DNA of 64,000 bases from NCBI GenBank assembly GCA_050084515.1, contig CM114273.1:21266001-21330000 (forward strand), given 5' to 3'. The DNA comes from Blasia pusilla. Taxonomy: Eukaryota > Marchantiophyta > Marchantiopsida > Blasiales. Position 1 is the stretch's first letter. Each line of letters opens with the position of its first letter. Shown one piece after another: positions 22,490 through 34,123 of this stretch. The notes under the pieces were generated by a model. That model was not told where the DNA came from, ran no database searches, and worked only from the letters and a program-made list of their open reading frames with translations. Position numbers and translations under genes: made by a program.

Positions 22490-25076
22490 CAGATCTGAAG
22501 TCTTTTAGTAAGACTCATTGTATGACTATTCTAAGCATAGGACAAAAGAACATGCAGTCATTGAGCAACAATGACTCATATTTTATGACTGCCACCATCA
22601 TTGGATTTAATAATAGCCACTCCATTTAGAGTAAAATGATTCAAATGAATGACTTCATTTTGCAAACCATGACTTAGATTGACTAGTCATCACTTATCAT
22701 GACTCACTTCAATATCTTGGCTATCATGGACTACATATAATGTAATGACTCCATTGTTCAAATAATGACCTGGCATGACTAGTAATGACCTACGACGACT
22801 GACCATAACTCATCTTTGATAACTTGCCATCTAAAAATATTGATTATTCTGTGACTAATGGACTACCACTTATGACTCCAACATGACTACAAAATAATAA
22901 ATTATGTCTCATGGTATGTCTTTGCTCATGACCCAAGCAAGTCGTTGTTTATGTATCAAATATGACTCCATTATTCAAATAATGACTTGGCTTGACTAGG
23001 CATGACCTATGATGATTGATCATGGCATAACTTTAATGACTAGCTACTTAAAAATATTGATTATTTTTTGACTCCTGGACTACCACTTATGACTCCAACA
23101 TGACTACAAAACAAAAGATAATGACTCATGCTATGACAAGGCTCATGGCTCAAGCTACTCGTTGTCGTATAGTAAAATCAGCTAGTGTGTAAACTCCTTC
23201 CTCGATAAGTGTTAGATAGAGTTTTATTAGTATTAAGTAAATTAGCTTAGGAAAAGGAAATTCCCATGTTTAAACCTCTTTATGGTGCCTTTTTTTATGC
23301 GGGCCTAACTTTAGGAAAAGAGGTAATAAATAAAATATGACTTTATAAAAGTAAAGTAGTAAGGTTGGTGCTTTAATGAAAAACAAAAGTAGGCTAGGTT
23401 GGTGGCTAGGTTAGTTGGGGTAATTTGGAAAATATCAACTGGATTAAAGAGGATATTTTGGAAGAGATGAAAGGAAATCTACTTATGTCAAAATGTGATT
23501 GGCTAAGCCTTGAGGCACAAGATAAGATTAGCTTTATTTCGTACTCTTGTGGATCACTTGTGGGTATATAAAGAGGAGGGACCTTCAAGGGTTCATCACC
23601 TTCTATTCCACATCTTGAGTCATTTGTTTCACTCTTAAGTGTATGGCTTTGGGATTGCTTGCTCTTCCAATGAGAGTGGATCACCCCTCTTGGGAGAGTA
23701 ACTTGACCATGGTCTATTCTTCGAGAGGTTTCTAGAGTGTGGTGTGTGCGTGGAGATGAGAGGTTTGTCATCTTGGAGGAGTTTAGTCATACTAAAATAA
23801 TGAATGTTTTGGCTTGTTACTTTCCCAATGAGAGTGGATTACCCCTCTTGGGAGAATAATTATGCCAAAACCCATTCTTGAGGAGAGTAGAGAATGTCTA
23901 TCAAGCATGGATAGGGGTGGAGCACGAGTTATGCCCAACTTTCCTTTCCTCAATCCATACCATATCAAGATACTCTTTGTAGATAGGCACTGGTTCACTC
24001 GCTATTTAGTTTACCACTTTGGGGAGGCGTTCATGAACCTGGTCATTCAATCTCCAACTCCAGTGATCCTTCCTATCGTCACATATGGAAGGACATGGGA
24101 TTGTACTTTATATGTCCTTATATAACGATCCATGGATGTCAATACGCCTGCTCAAGTAGTGTTTAACACTAGTTGTGCTATCTTCCTCGTGTACAATCGT
24201 AAAGTAGTTTATAGGGATTTTATAGTTAGAAATTTTGGGGTCCGATGTTACAAAGAAGTGATCACCTCGACACTTCCATTTGTGATACTTGTCGTGAGAG
24301 AATGGAGAGTATACATAATAATTTGGTATTGAAAAAAGGGAACTTCTTAGAGAGTTCACCTTGCATCGACCACGTCTGCTGCAGCTAGAAGCCCTGCCTT
24401 TACTCGAAGAAAGGTTCTCGACACGACACCGTTCTTTATGTATCAAATATGACTTCATTATTCAAATAACGACTTGGCATGACTAGTCAAGACCTATGAT
24501 AACTAACCATGATTCATCATGGACTATCAATTATGACTCCACCATGACTACAAAACAAAACATAATAACTCATGTTATGACTAGGATCATGACTCAAGCT
24601 AGTCCTTCCTTACGTATCAAATATGACTTCATTATTCACATAACAACTTAGCATGACTAGTCATGACCTATGATGACTGACCATGACTCCTCATGGACTA
24701 TCAATTATGACTCCACCATGACAACAAAAGAAAATAAATGACTCATGCTATAACTAGGGAAATTACTAATCCAAGTCATTCTTTATGTGTCAAATATGAC
24801 TCATAGTAAATAAAAAGCGTATCATCCACGTGACTAATATGACGTGGATTACAAGACATGTTCATGTGGACTAATTATAGCCTTCGCCCCATAACTCTAG
24901 TCATTGAAATAAATGAAGTCATGTACACAATGACTCAAGTGGTGCTTAGTCAGGAGACAAAAATGACTCATCTTTTATGATTGATGAAGTCATCAATCAC
25001 TGTGAGTGATATCATGTATAATATGATTCTTATCACTCATATAATGTAGTCATAAAAAGATATTTTCCTTCTAGTG
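22490..25076 (+). repeat. CACTA subterminal repeat array and right terminus
   Basis: The motif TGACTCA/ATGACT and its complement AGTCAT occur dozens of times on both strands, typical of CACTA subterminal repeats. Longer units of about 175-225 bp, starting near ATGTATCAAATATGACT, repeat at 22735, 22945, 24437 and 24611. The array ends at 25076 with AGTCATAAAAAGATA then TTTTCCTTCTAGTG. The adjacent CAT (25077-25079) is the inverse complement of the ATG next to the other CACTA end at 5713. The array is interrupted by an insertion at 23171-24430. Confidence 0.8.
23171..24430. mobile_element. Insertion of about 1.26 kb inside the CACTA subterminal array, type unknown
   Basis: The repeat unit is interrupted after CTCGTTGT and resumes at TTTATGTATCAAATATG. 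Inside lie two direct repeats of roughly 60 bp, each containing CCAATGAGAGTGGAT(C/T)ACCCC (about 23669 and 23824). A short open frame at 23862-24125 has no recognisable domain. Terminal repeats are not clear to me. Confidence 0.4.
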
Positions 25077-25420
25077 CATGGCCATCCAATAATCACCAAA
25101 TGAATGATGCCAGCTCTATCTAGGTCCAGCGCCTCTAGCAACAAAATGCCGGCGGATAATGTATGTTGATACCCGTGTACTGCACATACTGGCAATAAAT
25201 CAGGATACCTGTGGACCAACCTCATTGTATGGCGTAATGAGACTCGTCGGGAGATCTCATCTCTCTACACATAAAGGTACCGGCGCACCCGTATGCCTAC
25301 TTGTAACTTTGCTGCTAATCCTGTGCTGATCCCTAAAAAAAGATCTAACATTGTGGCACCCTGCTCTGGACATCGCCACACAACGGGCCAAGTATGGTAT
25401 CCAGTGGTGTCAACGTCTCC
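25077..25420 (-). pseudogene. DNMT3-like methyltransferase N-terminal fragment (copy C)
   Basis: This matches the region between motifs I and IV of the 49.8-50.1 kb gene, ending in GWPC at the CACTA junction. The insertion point is inside the PCQ codons (GGCC-ATG), so the CACTA split the catalytic motif. The frame is interrupted upstream of 25230. Confidence 0.75.
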
Positions 25421-26150
25421 ACTTTAGGAGCGCAATCGCCACTTGACTCTCACTACTCCGGGATAAAGGCATGACTCTACGCTTGCCTCACGAAGTCATC
25501 TACACTCTCCAGTTGTACCCCACAATGGAGAAGAGGTATCACTAACATGGAAAGAGACACCCGTCATGGTCTGTCTCTCCAAGGGAATATCCGCTTCAAG
25601 GATATCATCCGCATGTGCGTTCCCCTCCAACAACTCTCCTGGTCAGTTAGCACTACTTGAGAATGCCGCCAATGTAGTCACCGCATCCTCCCGTGGCCAA
25701 CCACCTCATCCCACAAATTGAATGGGTAACTCACTCGTCCGTCCGTCACCTGATCGCCACCCTAGCTGATAAGCAACGGTCTCATCCCAAAAGTCAAGCA
25801 TGAATCCTAGGAGATATAACACGGTATGGTTATATACTCCCCACCAACACATCGTACGACTCAGCGGGTGTCGTAATTGCACATGTGCGCACCATAGCAC
25901 TATGCATCGCATGCTCGGGCTAGACTATAATGACTATCTCTTGTCAAGTCATATATTGCATGGGTGACACGTCCCTAATCGAGGTTTGTATCTAGAAGGG
26001 AAAAGGCTCAATGTCAGCCTTCCGTAACCCCAATGCTAAACACACCGCCTTCCCTAACATCAAGGGTTGCGCTCCTGAATCGAGAAGGATGCGTTGTGGG
26101 TGGTATACTGTACCAATCGGAAAAACCAAGCAAAATACTCCAGCTAAATT
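25077..26150 (-). mobile_element. Ty3/gypsy methyltransferase family, copy C: protease-to-DNMT fragment
   Basis: On the minus strand this runs from the protease (LLDSGAQPLMLGKAVCLALG, 26088-26030) through a linker frame (FMLDFWDETVAYQLGW, about 25805-25755) to the DNMT segment with HRYPDLLPV and HLVIIGWPC (25225-25070). It stops at the catalytic Cys region against a CACTA end. At 26151 the other side abuts a second CACTA start. It complements copy A: what A lacks upstream of the ATG, C has. Confidence 0.85.
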
Positions 26151-26500
26151 CACTAGAAGAAATGGGTGGTTTTTAGGACTAGACTTTAAATGACTCACCA
26201 AAAGAATGACTCAAATTATGACTTAAATGGTTTAGTCATAAAATTTAGGGTCGTACAATTCACTAAGTCATCTCCTTATGACTAAAGAAGTTTTCAATAC
26301 CCTTTAGTCACGACAAGTCATACTTGTTTCACTCGCCTAGTAAAGATGAGTCATAAGCAACGACTCATATGTTTAAATGATTTCATGCTCCAATTTTGAT
26401 TAGGATTGTTCAGAGTCGTTGTGTCATTTTCATGTTAACATGGAGATATCTTTTCATCCAACCATAAGATGGTGATAAAACTTAGCACAAGACTTTGCAT
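26151..26500 (+). mobile_element. CACTA element terminus (CACTAGAAG start) with subterminal repeats
   Basis: It starts CACTAGAAGAAATGGG and TTTTTAGGACTAG, the inverse complement of the ends at 5713 and 25076. TGACTCA/AGTCAT motifs run to about 26370. The element body is not continuous: LINE sequence begins around 26500. Preceding bases are ATT; no matching partner end with ATT was found. Confidence 0.7.
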
Positions 26501-26527
26501 TAATTCTCTCCATTACTGGACCCCTGG

Positions 26528-26980
26528 TTGAGGGGCGAGTTCAATCTGGTCTACAGGAGGAGACCACGGTTCCACATGATCATTTTCGGTGTACGTCCCA
26601 CAATACACTTTGTCTCATTTAAGATCATGTGTGCAGCTTTGGGCTTTGAATTCCTGGCTACTGCTGGGGTTACTCGGATGATGAACGGCAATCAATGTAT
26701 CTTCAAGGCGTCTATCAAGGGCAGAGGAGGCCAATACTTGGCTTGCCACAAAAACCAAGTGTCTCAAGATCTGAGACGTGCCTACAACTGGAGGGTTATG
26801 GTAGTTGAGGGTGGTTCCAACTTGAAGGAAAGGCCCATCTCCACAAAACTGCTGGTGATCTACACACCTAATATCTTTAGTGTTCTCCAAGGGATGAAGA
26901 GCCTGCACATGAAGAGGTTCCATGTCGCAGCGACCACACCGACGCCAAAAAGCGTGCCCGCCGATCCCCAACCCACTTAG
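26528..26980 (+). CDS. LINE upstream reading frame, function unknown
   Basis: A 150-codon frame with a central KGRGGQYLACHKNQ segment and a Thr/Pro-rich end. It sits directly upstream of the endonuclease region, so it may be the end of ORF1 or the 5' part of ORF2. No domain is recognised. A minus-strand frame overlaps it and is a shadow. Confidence 0.35.
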   Translation: MRGEFNLVYRRRPRFHMIIFGVRPTIHFVSFKIMCAALGFEFLATAGVTRMMNGNQCIFKASIKGRGGQYLACHKNQVSQDLRRAYNWRVMVVEGGSNLKERPISTKLLVIYTPNIFSVLQGMKSLHMKRFHVAATTPTPKSVPADPQPT

Positions 26981-27099
26981 TGACAGTCTCCGTTTGGGTA
27001 CTGGAACTACGTGGGCCGACCCATGCAATGAAGCGGTGGAGGTTCTTTGAAGTTTTGCTGAAAAATCAAATACATATATGCGGGGTCGTGAAACTTGGG

Positions 27100-27760
27100 A
27101 AACCAAGTTAATGGAGATACCCCATGTACCACACTATGCATGGTTTGGAAAGATGTGCAAAGACACCAAAGCGGACAACAACAGAGGTATGAAGGGTGTC
27201 GGGTTCTTCATCGAGACTTCATGGTGGACAGTGTGAGATCATCAAGACAGGGCTCAGTATGAACACAAAGATATGGGTCAAAGTCCGAGTGAGTGCAACT
27301 CACGGGATATGTATATCAGGTGTATTTACATGCCTACAACAGTGAATCTGCTTGCCGTGATAGAGGCGGCGTTTGATAGTGTGAAAACGATTGCCTTGGG
27401 TTCCAGACAAAGGGGAACATAGTCTTCTTTGGGAGACTTCAACATTTGGGTGGGCAAGGCACCGATCCCCAGCGGAGATCGGGATGTTTGGAGATGTGAG
27501 AGTGAATGGAAATGGCACACGATTGATCACGATGTTGAGGGAACTTCAATTGATGGCACTTAATGATAATAGGCATAAGGTGGGATCCCGGCTTGGACCA
27601 GGGTCAACTTCAAGGAGAATGAGAGCTCCATTGTGGACTACATAATTTGTGGATGAGGAACTCTACACACGCGATGGGAAGATCACTGATGGATGCGCAG
27701 GACATTGGAAGATCGAGATCATTCATTGGTCCGACAGAGTTGCAACAAAGGCTAAAATGC
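27100..27760 (+). pseudogene. LINE apurinic-type endonuclease region
   Basis: Frame fragments show GMKGVGFFIET (near 27190), DMYIRCIYMPTTVN (near 27308), IGMFGDVRVNGNGTRLITMLRELQLMALND (27475-27565) and, in another frame, SIVDYI (near 27628) and DRDHSLV (near 27715). These resemble the exonuclease-endonuclease-phosphatase fold of LINE ORF2 proteins, including the final SDH-like box. Three frames are needed, so it is inactive. Confidence 0.6.
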
Positions 27761-28389
27761 TCGACCAAACGAGTGAAGAGGATGATCAAGAAATGGAGGC
27801 TAGAGGACTTCCAAGATGAGGGCAACAAGAAGGTGTACATTGGCAAGTGGAAGAAAATCTCTTGGCATTTGACACTTTCATTGAATCTACCGTCAAGACC
27901 TTTGGGTTCACAAGAACAAGCTGTGGACATAGTCTTTGGCATGGTGGGAGCGTGGGAGGACAGATGCCACCAAGATTCTTTGTCGGCACGAAATTGATAA
28001 TATCTTGGCAGAGCCGTCAAATGGTGGTCCTTGGAACTCAAGGCGACCATTGCCAACGAAGGAAGCCTATGTCACAAGTGACAAAGCCAGGGACAATGCA
28101 TCCTTGTGGGGGCGAGTATGTGGCCCTACGCAGGAAATCCGTCTTTCGTGCGCATGCACAAGAAGAAAATGAACAAGCCACATACTCATCCATCAATGAG
28201 AATTTTTCGAGAATCGAAAAAGTTCGGATGGAAGTGCAGAAATTGAGCAAGGCCAGGGACAAAACGACGTAAAGGCCTTGAAGAGAAAAGACGGTGGAAT
28301 GGTGACCACGGCTAAACAGATCCGACATGTGTTGGAAGGCCATTACAAGGAGTTAGGCAGAAGCCCGCTCGGACATCCCTTGAAGAGCA

Positions 28390-29386
28390 GAACTTCGAGA
28401 GGGTGGTGGAGGATTTTGTTAATATACAACGGGAGAAGGCAGATGATGAGGTTGAGTTGGGCAACCCATATAATGATTGGTTCTCCCTGGATGAGGTGGG
28501 AGCAGCGATCAAAGAACTTGTGAACCACAAAGCAGACGGTGGTGATGAGCTTGTGAATGAGATGTTGAAGTATGGCGATCTTTGCTATGGCTCGTTCTCT
28601 AGTGAGTCTCTTCAACCTGGTCTCAGCGGGCGTAAGTCATCCCACAAAGATGGCGGATGGGAGTCATCTTGAACCTCTTCAAGAAGGGTGAGTGAGAAGA
28701 CCCTAGAAACTACAGGGGTATTACATTGTTGAGTGTAGTCGGGAAGCTCCTCTGCCGTATACTCAACAATAGGATCTCTATGTACCTGGAGGAGAATTAT
28801 GTCATCAAGGAAGGCCAGGCTAGCTTCCGGCAAGCCCGAGGATGCGTGGACCACATCTTCACCTTGAGTCAGATCATCCAAGGTAGGAAAAAAGAGGGGA
28901 AACCCACCTATTGCTTCTTCTTGGACCTCAAGAAGGCATACGACACTGTATGGCGTGGACGGGCTTTCTTATAGCCTGTGGAAGGCGGGGCTGAGAGGGA
29001 AAATGTGGAGGGTGGTGGAGAAGATGTACCAGAACATAAGGAGTAGATTTCTGGTGAATGGCCAAAAGAGTGGGACATTCGACATCAAGCAAGGAGTGGC
29101 TCAAGGATGCCCGCTCTCCCCCACCCTCTTCAACATTTTCGTGAATTCCCTATTGGAAGAAATGGAGGATAGTGGACTAGGCATACGGGTGGGCAACAAC
29201 TCTATTGTTGTCCTCATCTTTGCTGATGACTTTGGTGGCCTCGAGGAAACAGGAGAGAAACTCCAAGAGATGATCTCCTTGAACAAAATCTGGTGTGACA
29301 TGTGGGGCATGGAGGCAAATGTACTGAAGTGCAGTGTGATGATTTTCAATGGCAAGGAGGAGGACCAAGACCAACAGTGGTACTAG
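28390..29386 (+). pseudogene. LINE reverse transcriptase
   Basis: The frame at 28726-28974 has LLSVVGKLLCRILNNRI, EGQASFRQARGCVDHI and CFFLDLKKAYDTVW (first catalytic Asp). After a shift, 28955-29386 has FDIKQGVAQGCPLSPTLFNIFVN and VLIFADDF (FADD catalytic box, near 29215). An upstream segment (28403-28560) carries NHKADGGDELVNEMLKYG, the usual RT palm-preceding motif. The order is that of non-LTR RTs. Confidence 0.85.
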
Positions 29387-30075
29387 GGTGACCAAGAGAT
29401 CCCCCGTGTGGCTACCTACACCTATCTTGGCATAGAATTCTCGGAAGATTGCATGTGGGATGCACACATCAGAAGACTACTGAGAAAGGCCACAAGAAGG
29501 TGAACGGTCTGTCTAGATTCCTACAAATCGGGACATCACATCGAAGTAAAGCTGTGTCATTTTGCATACCATTCGCCCTCGCTGGAATACGGGCAGCAGC
29601 GGTGTGGGATGCCAACACCAAACAAAGGGATAGGCTTGAAGTTGTGCAAATCAAGGCATTTCGGGTATGATGTCAACTTCATCACGAACAGCCCAGCGTT
29701 GGTGTGAGATCGAACTAGGTGTGGAACCCTTGGAGGATAGACGTGACATCGCCAAGTTGAAATGGCGGAGGCAGCTGGAGACAATGGACTCCCATCGCTA
29801 TCCTCTGAGGTGATGGGGAAAACTGGACCCAAAGAAGACCCGTAAAACAGGCCAAATCTTAGACAAAAAGGTTCAAGAGATTGTGCAAGCATCCAAGCTC
29901 CAGGCTCGAAGCGTGGGGGAGCAAGATGAGAAAGCATTCATGGATACCATAACCAAAGCAAAGGCAAACGCTCACAGCGAGAAGAGCATGGAGAAAGCCA
30001 TGAAGATGTCCGACCTCTCTCTTTTGACGGTATATCCCGAGAGAGGGCGAATCAAGAACTATTTGCGGTGAACCC

Positions 30076-30590
30076 TTGCTTGGGAACCCGGCTCAAGTTC
30101 AAGTTCGGGACGGGGCAATCCCCTTGAACCATAAGAAAAGCAGGATGGGAACACAACTAAACTCTTGCGCCTTGTGTGACGATGGGGACGAAACCTCTAG
30201 TCATTACTTGGTCTCTGCGCAAAATTCACAACACACAGAGCAAGAGCATATGTTGATATTGCTAAGCTAGTAGCACCGTGAATTGTTCAACACATTCAAG
30301 AGCCTTGATTCATTGCCCAAAGTCTGCTTTGCCTTTGGTAAGTAGTGTCCACTGGGATCCCAATCGTAAAGTAGATTGTGTGGTGAAGAGTTTCTTGGTT
30401 GACACTTGGAAGCTCCGCACAAACACGTTGTTTGGTCAGCACTCAAACTATATGAGAGTGTCTCCCTCCTCTCATATGGTACCTTCTTCACTTGCTTCTC
30501 TCTCTACACCCATCCCAGTCTCAAGCACCGTCCAACCAGGGCGCGGGGTCTATGGTCGCAAGGCTACGACAGGCACTACTTAATGAGTAC
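30076..30590 (+). pseudogene. LINE C-terminal zinc segment and 3' tail
   Basis: The CALCDDGDETSSHYLVSA segment resembles the zf-RVT motif (CxxC…HxxxxC) at the C-terminus of LINE polyproteins; the last Cys is lost here but kept in the copy at 42556 (HFVVSC). The tail core (30240-30586) matches each of the three tandem tails at 3.1-4.0 kb and ends TTAATGAGTAC. Confidence 0.7.
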
Positions 30591-30612
30591 TCTCTCTCTC
30601 TCTCTCTCTCTA
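30587..30612. repeat. (TC)n microsatellite at the LINE 3' terminus
   Basis: A run of TC directly after the conserved LINE terminus GAGTAC. Other tail copies have TC-rich sequence at the same place. Confidence 0.9.
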
Positions 30613-32300
30613 AAACCCAATCTCCTAATTATAGGATTGAGTTACTCCCAAGGTAAGGAAGACCATAACTTCAGCACCTTATGGAAGGAGGTTCTACAAA
30701 GAGAGGATGAACTCCCAAAATCTCTCTCCTTCGATCTATCCTTTCCCTCTCCACAAACTTTCTTCTAGGTGACATCGAACGTAGGTTGCCTCCTCAACCC
30801 TAAACTAACATATTAAGTTAAAGGGAAATTTCCAAAAAGGAAAAATCAACTCTACCTAAAATAGTAAGCTCCTCCATCTAGCTCTAAATGAGCCCAAAAT
30901 AGAGAATAAACAACACACTTTGGTTACCTTTATCCTCATCAAGTCATCCTCCACCTCAAAGACTCGACGTATTTGTAGTTCCACTACAAAAGAGATGAAA
31001 ACTATCGTGTGCAATGCATATTGCTACACAACATACATTGTTGGTATCATCCATACAATCATAAACACAAGAAACCATATTGACGAGGTGACCTTTATGC
31101 ATAGGTTACCTTCTTGGAGTTTTGGGGACGTTAAGAGGAGTATACCCCAAGGGGTCGGAAGGCTTAGAGAGATTCATGTTTCCACAATCAAGCCTTCCAA
31201 GCATAGGCTAGGGTAGGGTATTTCCGACATGCATTAGACTTGGATTACCTCATATTGAGGCCGGATTTGGCTTGATTATTATTCAATGTAATTAGAGAGT
31301 GGTGTGTTTTCCATCTGATTTTCACCATGGAAAGATCCATACAATTTTTTAATTAATTACATATGTAATTAACTGTACAATGGATAGTTGCTCTATATAC
31401 AAGTTTTATATGTTGGTGTGTGTCATTCCTTCAATTTCATGAGATAGAATAAGTATAGGCCTTATGTTGGTGGGATGGTGAGTTCTTGCTCGAGTGCCTT
31501 TACAGATTAGGAAGGAACATATGGATCCCAATTTCATGGAAAAAGTGATCCAAAAATGACATCGTGTTCTATGTTACTTGATTTTGTAGAGGATGTGTAA
31601 TTGATATTGCAATTGTGAGTGGATCTTGTGTAATCTATGGTGTGATGGATGTCGTGCGCATACACATCACTACACAACATACATCGCTGTCACCGAACAC
31701 ACACACAAACACGCATGATCCCATGCTAACTCATGGCATCCAAACAACGAGACAAGAAGTACTAAAATATCTCCAATAAAGTAAGATCCAATCTCTCTCT
31801 ACACCATCCCATACCATAGCTCTCAAAGATGTGCACTCTCTCTCGTGTCAAACCAAACCCATTCTCCTAATGAGAGGCTTGGGTTACACTCTCAAGGCAA
31901 GCAAGACCATAGCTCCGCCGCCTCATGCCAAGAGGTTCAACAAAAAGAGAATGAGCTCTCAAGCTCTCTCGCCTTGAGGTATACCCCTCCCCTCTCCCAA
32001 AATCTCTCCATGGTAACCTATTCTCCCAAGTCACCTCCTTGGCTCTTGACCTGATGTAGGAGGTCAAGGGCCACTTACCAAAAATATAAAGTCGATCATA
32101 TACTCAAAATGGTACTTAACTAAAATAGTAAGTTCCTAAATATGGCTCCAAATGAGCCGAAACGAAGGGGAAACCTTCTCTCTCAGGTTTCCCGAGGCCT
32201 CAACAGGTCATCCTCGACCTACTGAGCGTGTCCTCCACTACTCACGAAGGCGCTCTACTAGATCTCACCGATCTATCCTAAAAGACGTGACATGGAACAC
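30613..32300 (+). repeat. Pair of direct repeats of about 400 bp, 1.24 kb apart
   Basis: 30613-31000 and 31856-32270 share the same order of blocks: AAACCCA(A/T)TCTCCTAAT, GTTAC(T)C-CAAGGXAAG, GACCATA…, CTCTCCCA/CTCTCTC, a CTAAAATAGTAAG block (30857 and 32118) and AAATGAGCC (30886 and 32147). The space between holds no recognisable gene. This could be a degraded short LTR element or duplicated element ends; no PBS or polypurine tract is evident. Confidence 0.5.
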
Positions 32301-32605
32301 TAGAAAAGTTGTTAAGTATTTTGCTAAAAGTCCAAGGGTCGTGGAGTGTTTTTCTAAAATCCAAGAAGAGCAATTCAATCTCATAGAGTTTGGAGTTAAA
32401 GGGCTCTATATGTGGGGCTTATATATTTAAGCCATGTTAACTCATATGTGAGGAAAGTTGGTCGATTGGTCTGTTGGTGCGTTTGAAGTGGCCACACAAT
32501 CATTGACTAGGCTCCTTCTCGGCATATTGCCATGATTTGATGGAAGGTCTATTGGTATGTGATTTTGTGATAGAAATATTTCAATATTAAAAGCATGCAA
32601 TGCAT

Positions 32606-33300
32606 CACTAGGGAAATCCTTGTTTATATGACTATTTTTTATGGCTCATATGAGTCATATATTACATTTCATGACTTACCATGACTGATGATTACTTTAG
32701 ACACAAAAGCCAAGTCATATTTGTTCGAGGACTAGGCTAACTTGGATGGTATGCTTAGATGGAGATTGGTACATGACTAGAGGGAGTAGTCATAAGGCCA
32801 TGATTGACACATCATGCAGTTGACGTGGCAGTAGGACACGTCATTATATGACATGGAAAATTTTGTGTGACATGTCATAGACGACGTGGACTGGGGAAAC
32901 AAACAACTTGTTTAGTCATATGTGCATATTATGACTATTTGGGTCATAATATGTGGGACAATGAAGTAAAGTGACGAACAAGGTCGAATGTAACAATTGT
33001 ATTTGAAATTTAAGGAATTCAAATTGTGCAAATATTCATGACTTTATGAGTCATTATATTTTTGGATTCTGTTGGAGGTAGCAACTCATGCAGCCATAGA
33101 AATGTATCCAAAGACTAGGATCATGTAGTTAAGACACACGACTTGACCAATCATGGGCTTGACTAATAGAGTTAGGCCAATGTGACTAAACGAGTTTTTG
33201 GAAAGTTTGTAGTCATTACATTAGAACAAATTGAGTCATATGTATGTGACTCAATAAGGAATGGAGGATAGCTTTGCTAGTAATATCGATATGAATACAT
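32606..33300 (-). mobile_element. CACTA terminus and subterminal repeats (minus-oriented element)
   Basis: It begins CACTAGGGAAATCC at 32606 and carries many AGTCAT/TGACT motifs to about 33250. As the 3' end of a minus-strand element it would belong to the DUF8039-like and Transposase_21 frames at 34.1 and 38.5-40.8 kb, which are on the same strand and in the usual order for CACTA elements read right to left. Confidence 0.65.
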
Positions 33301-33847
33301 GGGAAAGTAGGTGCTTTTACTTTTGGGTGTTTTGATGCATTTGTTAACCCAGGTTTTTTTTATGGATTTTGCGTTCAAGAATTATAATCTTTTTGTTGAA
33401 TTCTAGTATTAAATGCAACAATCAACTTCTACTTTTCCTTTTTTCTTATGTTGGAAAGAGCACACAATGCAATTATGCTTACTAGTGGCACAACTGCATC
33501 AAACAAAAAAGCCCTACATTTTGGACAAAAATCTGATCAAAGATATTTCAAAATGACACACTACTAAGAGCCTTACATGAGAAATAAAATGTCAAGTACC
33601 TTGAAAGAAAACTTGTCATCCCAAAGATATGTATTTCCCCTCACCAATGAGGAGTTATCATACAATACATAATAAACCAGAAATGCACGGGATTGAACCG
33701 TAATCAGAGAATTAAGCCTTTGGATGATGTGATATCATATAAGACAATAAAATATCATATCCGGAATCTTTTTTGATAGTTTCATCTTGACCGGACATAT
33801 TGAAATCATCCACACGAACAAAAAGTGTGGCAAAAAGAAAAAATACT

Positions 33848-34123
33848 CTAATGGATCACCTTTCTCATGTGCATTTCAAGCCAAACCACGCTTGAGCCAA
33901 GTGCATCACCAAAAGTCTTTTGCGCCGGTTCATCAACCAAATTTGGCATCCATAGAGCATGTTCAGGGTTAAACACTCTATTAAGATCAACCCGCACCAT
34001 GCCTAGGGGAATGTCCTTGCCATGAAACTTGTCCCTCCCACCAAAACCTGATATAACTCCCGATCCAAGGACCATCCTACTCAAATTTGGCTTGGTGAGT
34101 AAGACGGGATCTCCAATTCGCAA
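33848..34123 (-). CDS. CACTA accessory protein segment, DUF8039-like
   Basis: A 91-codon frame starting IGDPVLLTKPNLSRM, with GVISGFGGRDKFHGKDIPLG in the middle and FGDALGSSVVW near the end. It matches the plus-strand frame at 21719-21925 of the other CACTA. This arrangement resembles the DUF8039-type C-terminal region of plant EnSpm accessory proteins. It is probably one exon of a larger decayed gene. No start is convincing; the stop region is at 33848. Confidence 0.55.
   Translation of the reverse strand: MRIGDPVLLTKPNLSRMVLGSGVISGFGGRDKFHGKDIPLGMVRVDLNRVFNPEHALWMPNLVDEPAQKTFGDALGSSVVWLEMHMRKVIH

Larger units (their letters stand above)
26500..30590 (+). mobile_element. APE-type LINE (non-LTR retrotransposon), decayed
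   Basis: Order along the plus strand: an ORF1-like or 5' ORF2 segment (26528-26980), an endonuclease region (about 27100-27760), RT (about 28390-29390), a C-terminal zinc-binding segment (30130-30230), and a 3' tail ending CACTACTTAATGAGTAC followed by (TC)n at about 30587. Frameshifts near 27420, 27640, 28670, 28960 and 29390 break it. Tail copies of the same family are scattered at 2.9-5.1 kb and 42.1-42.6 kb. I do not assign a clade. Confidence 0.82.
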
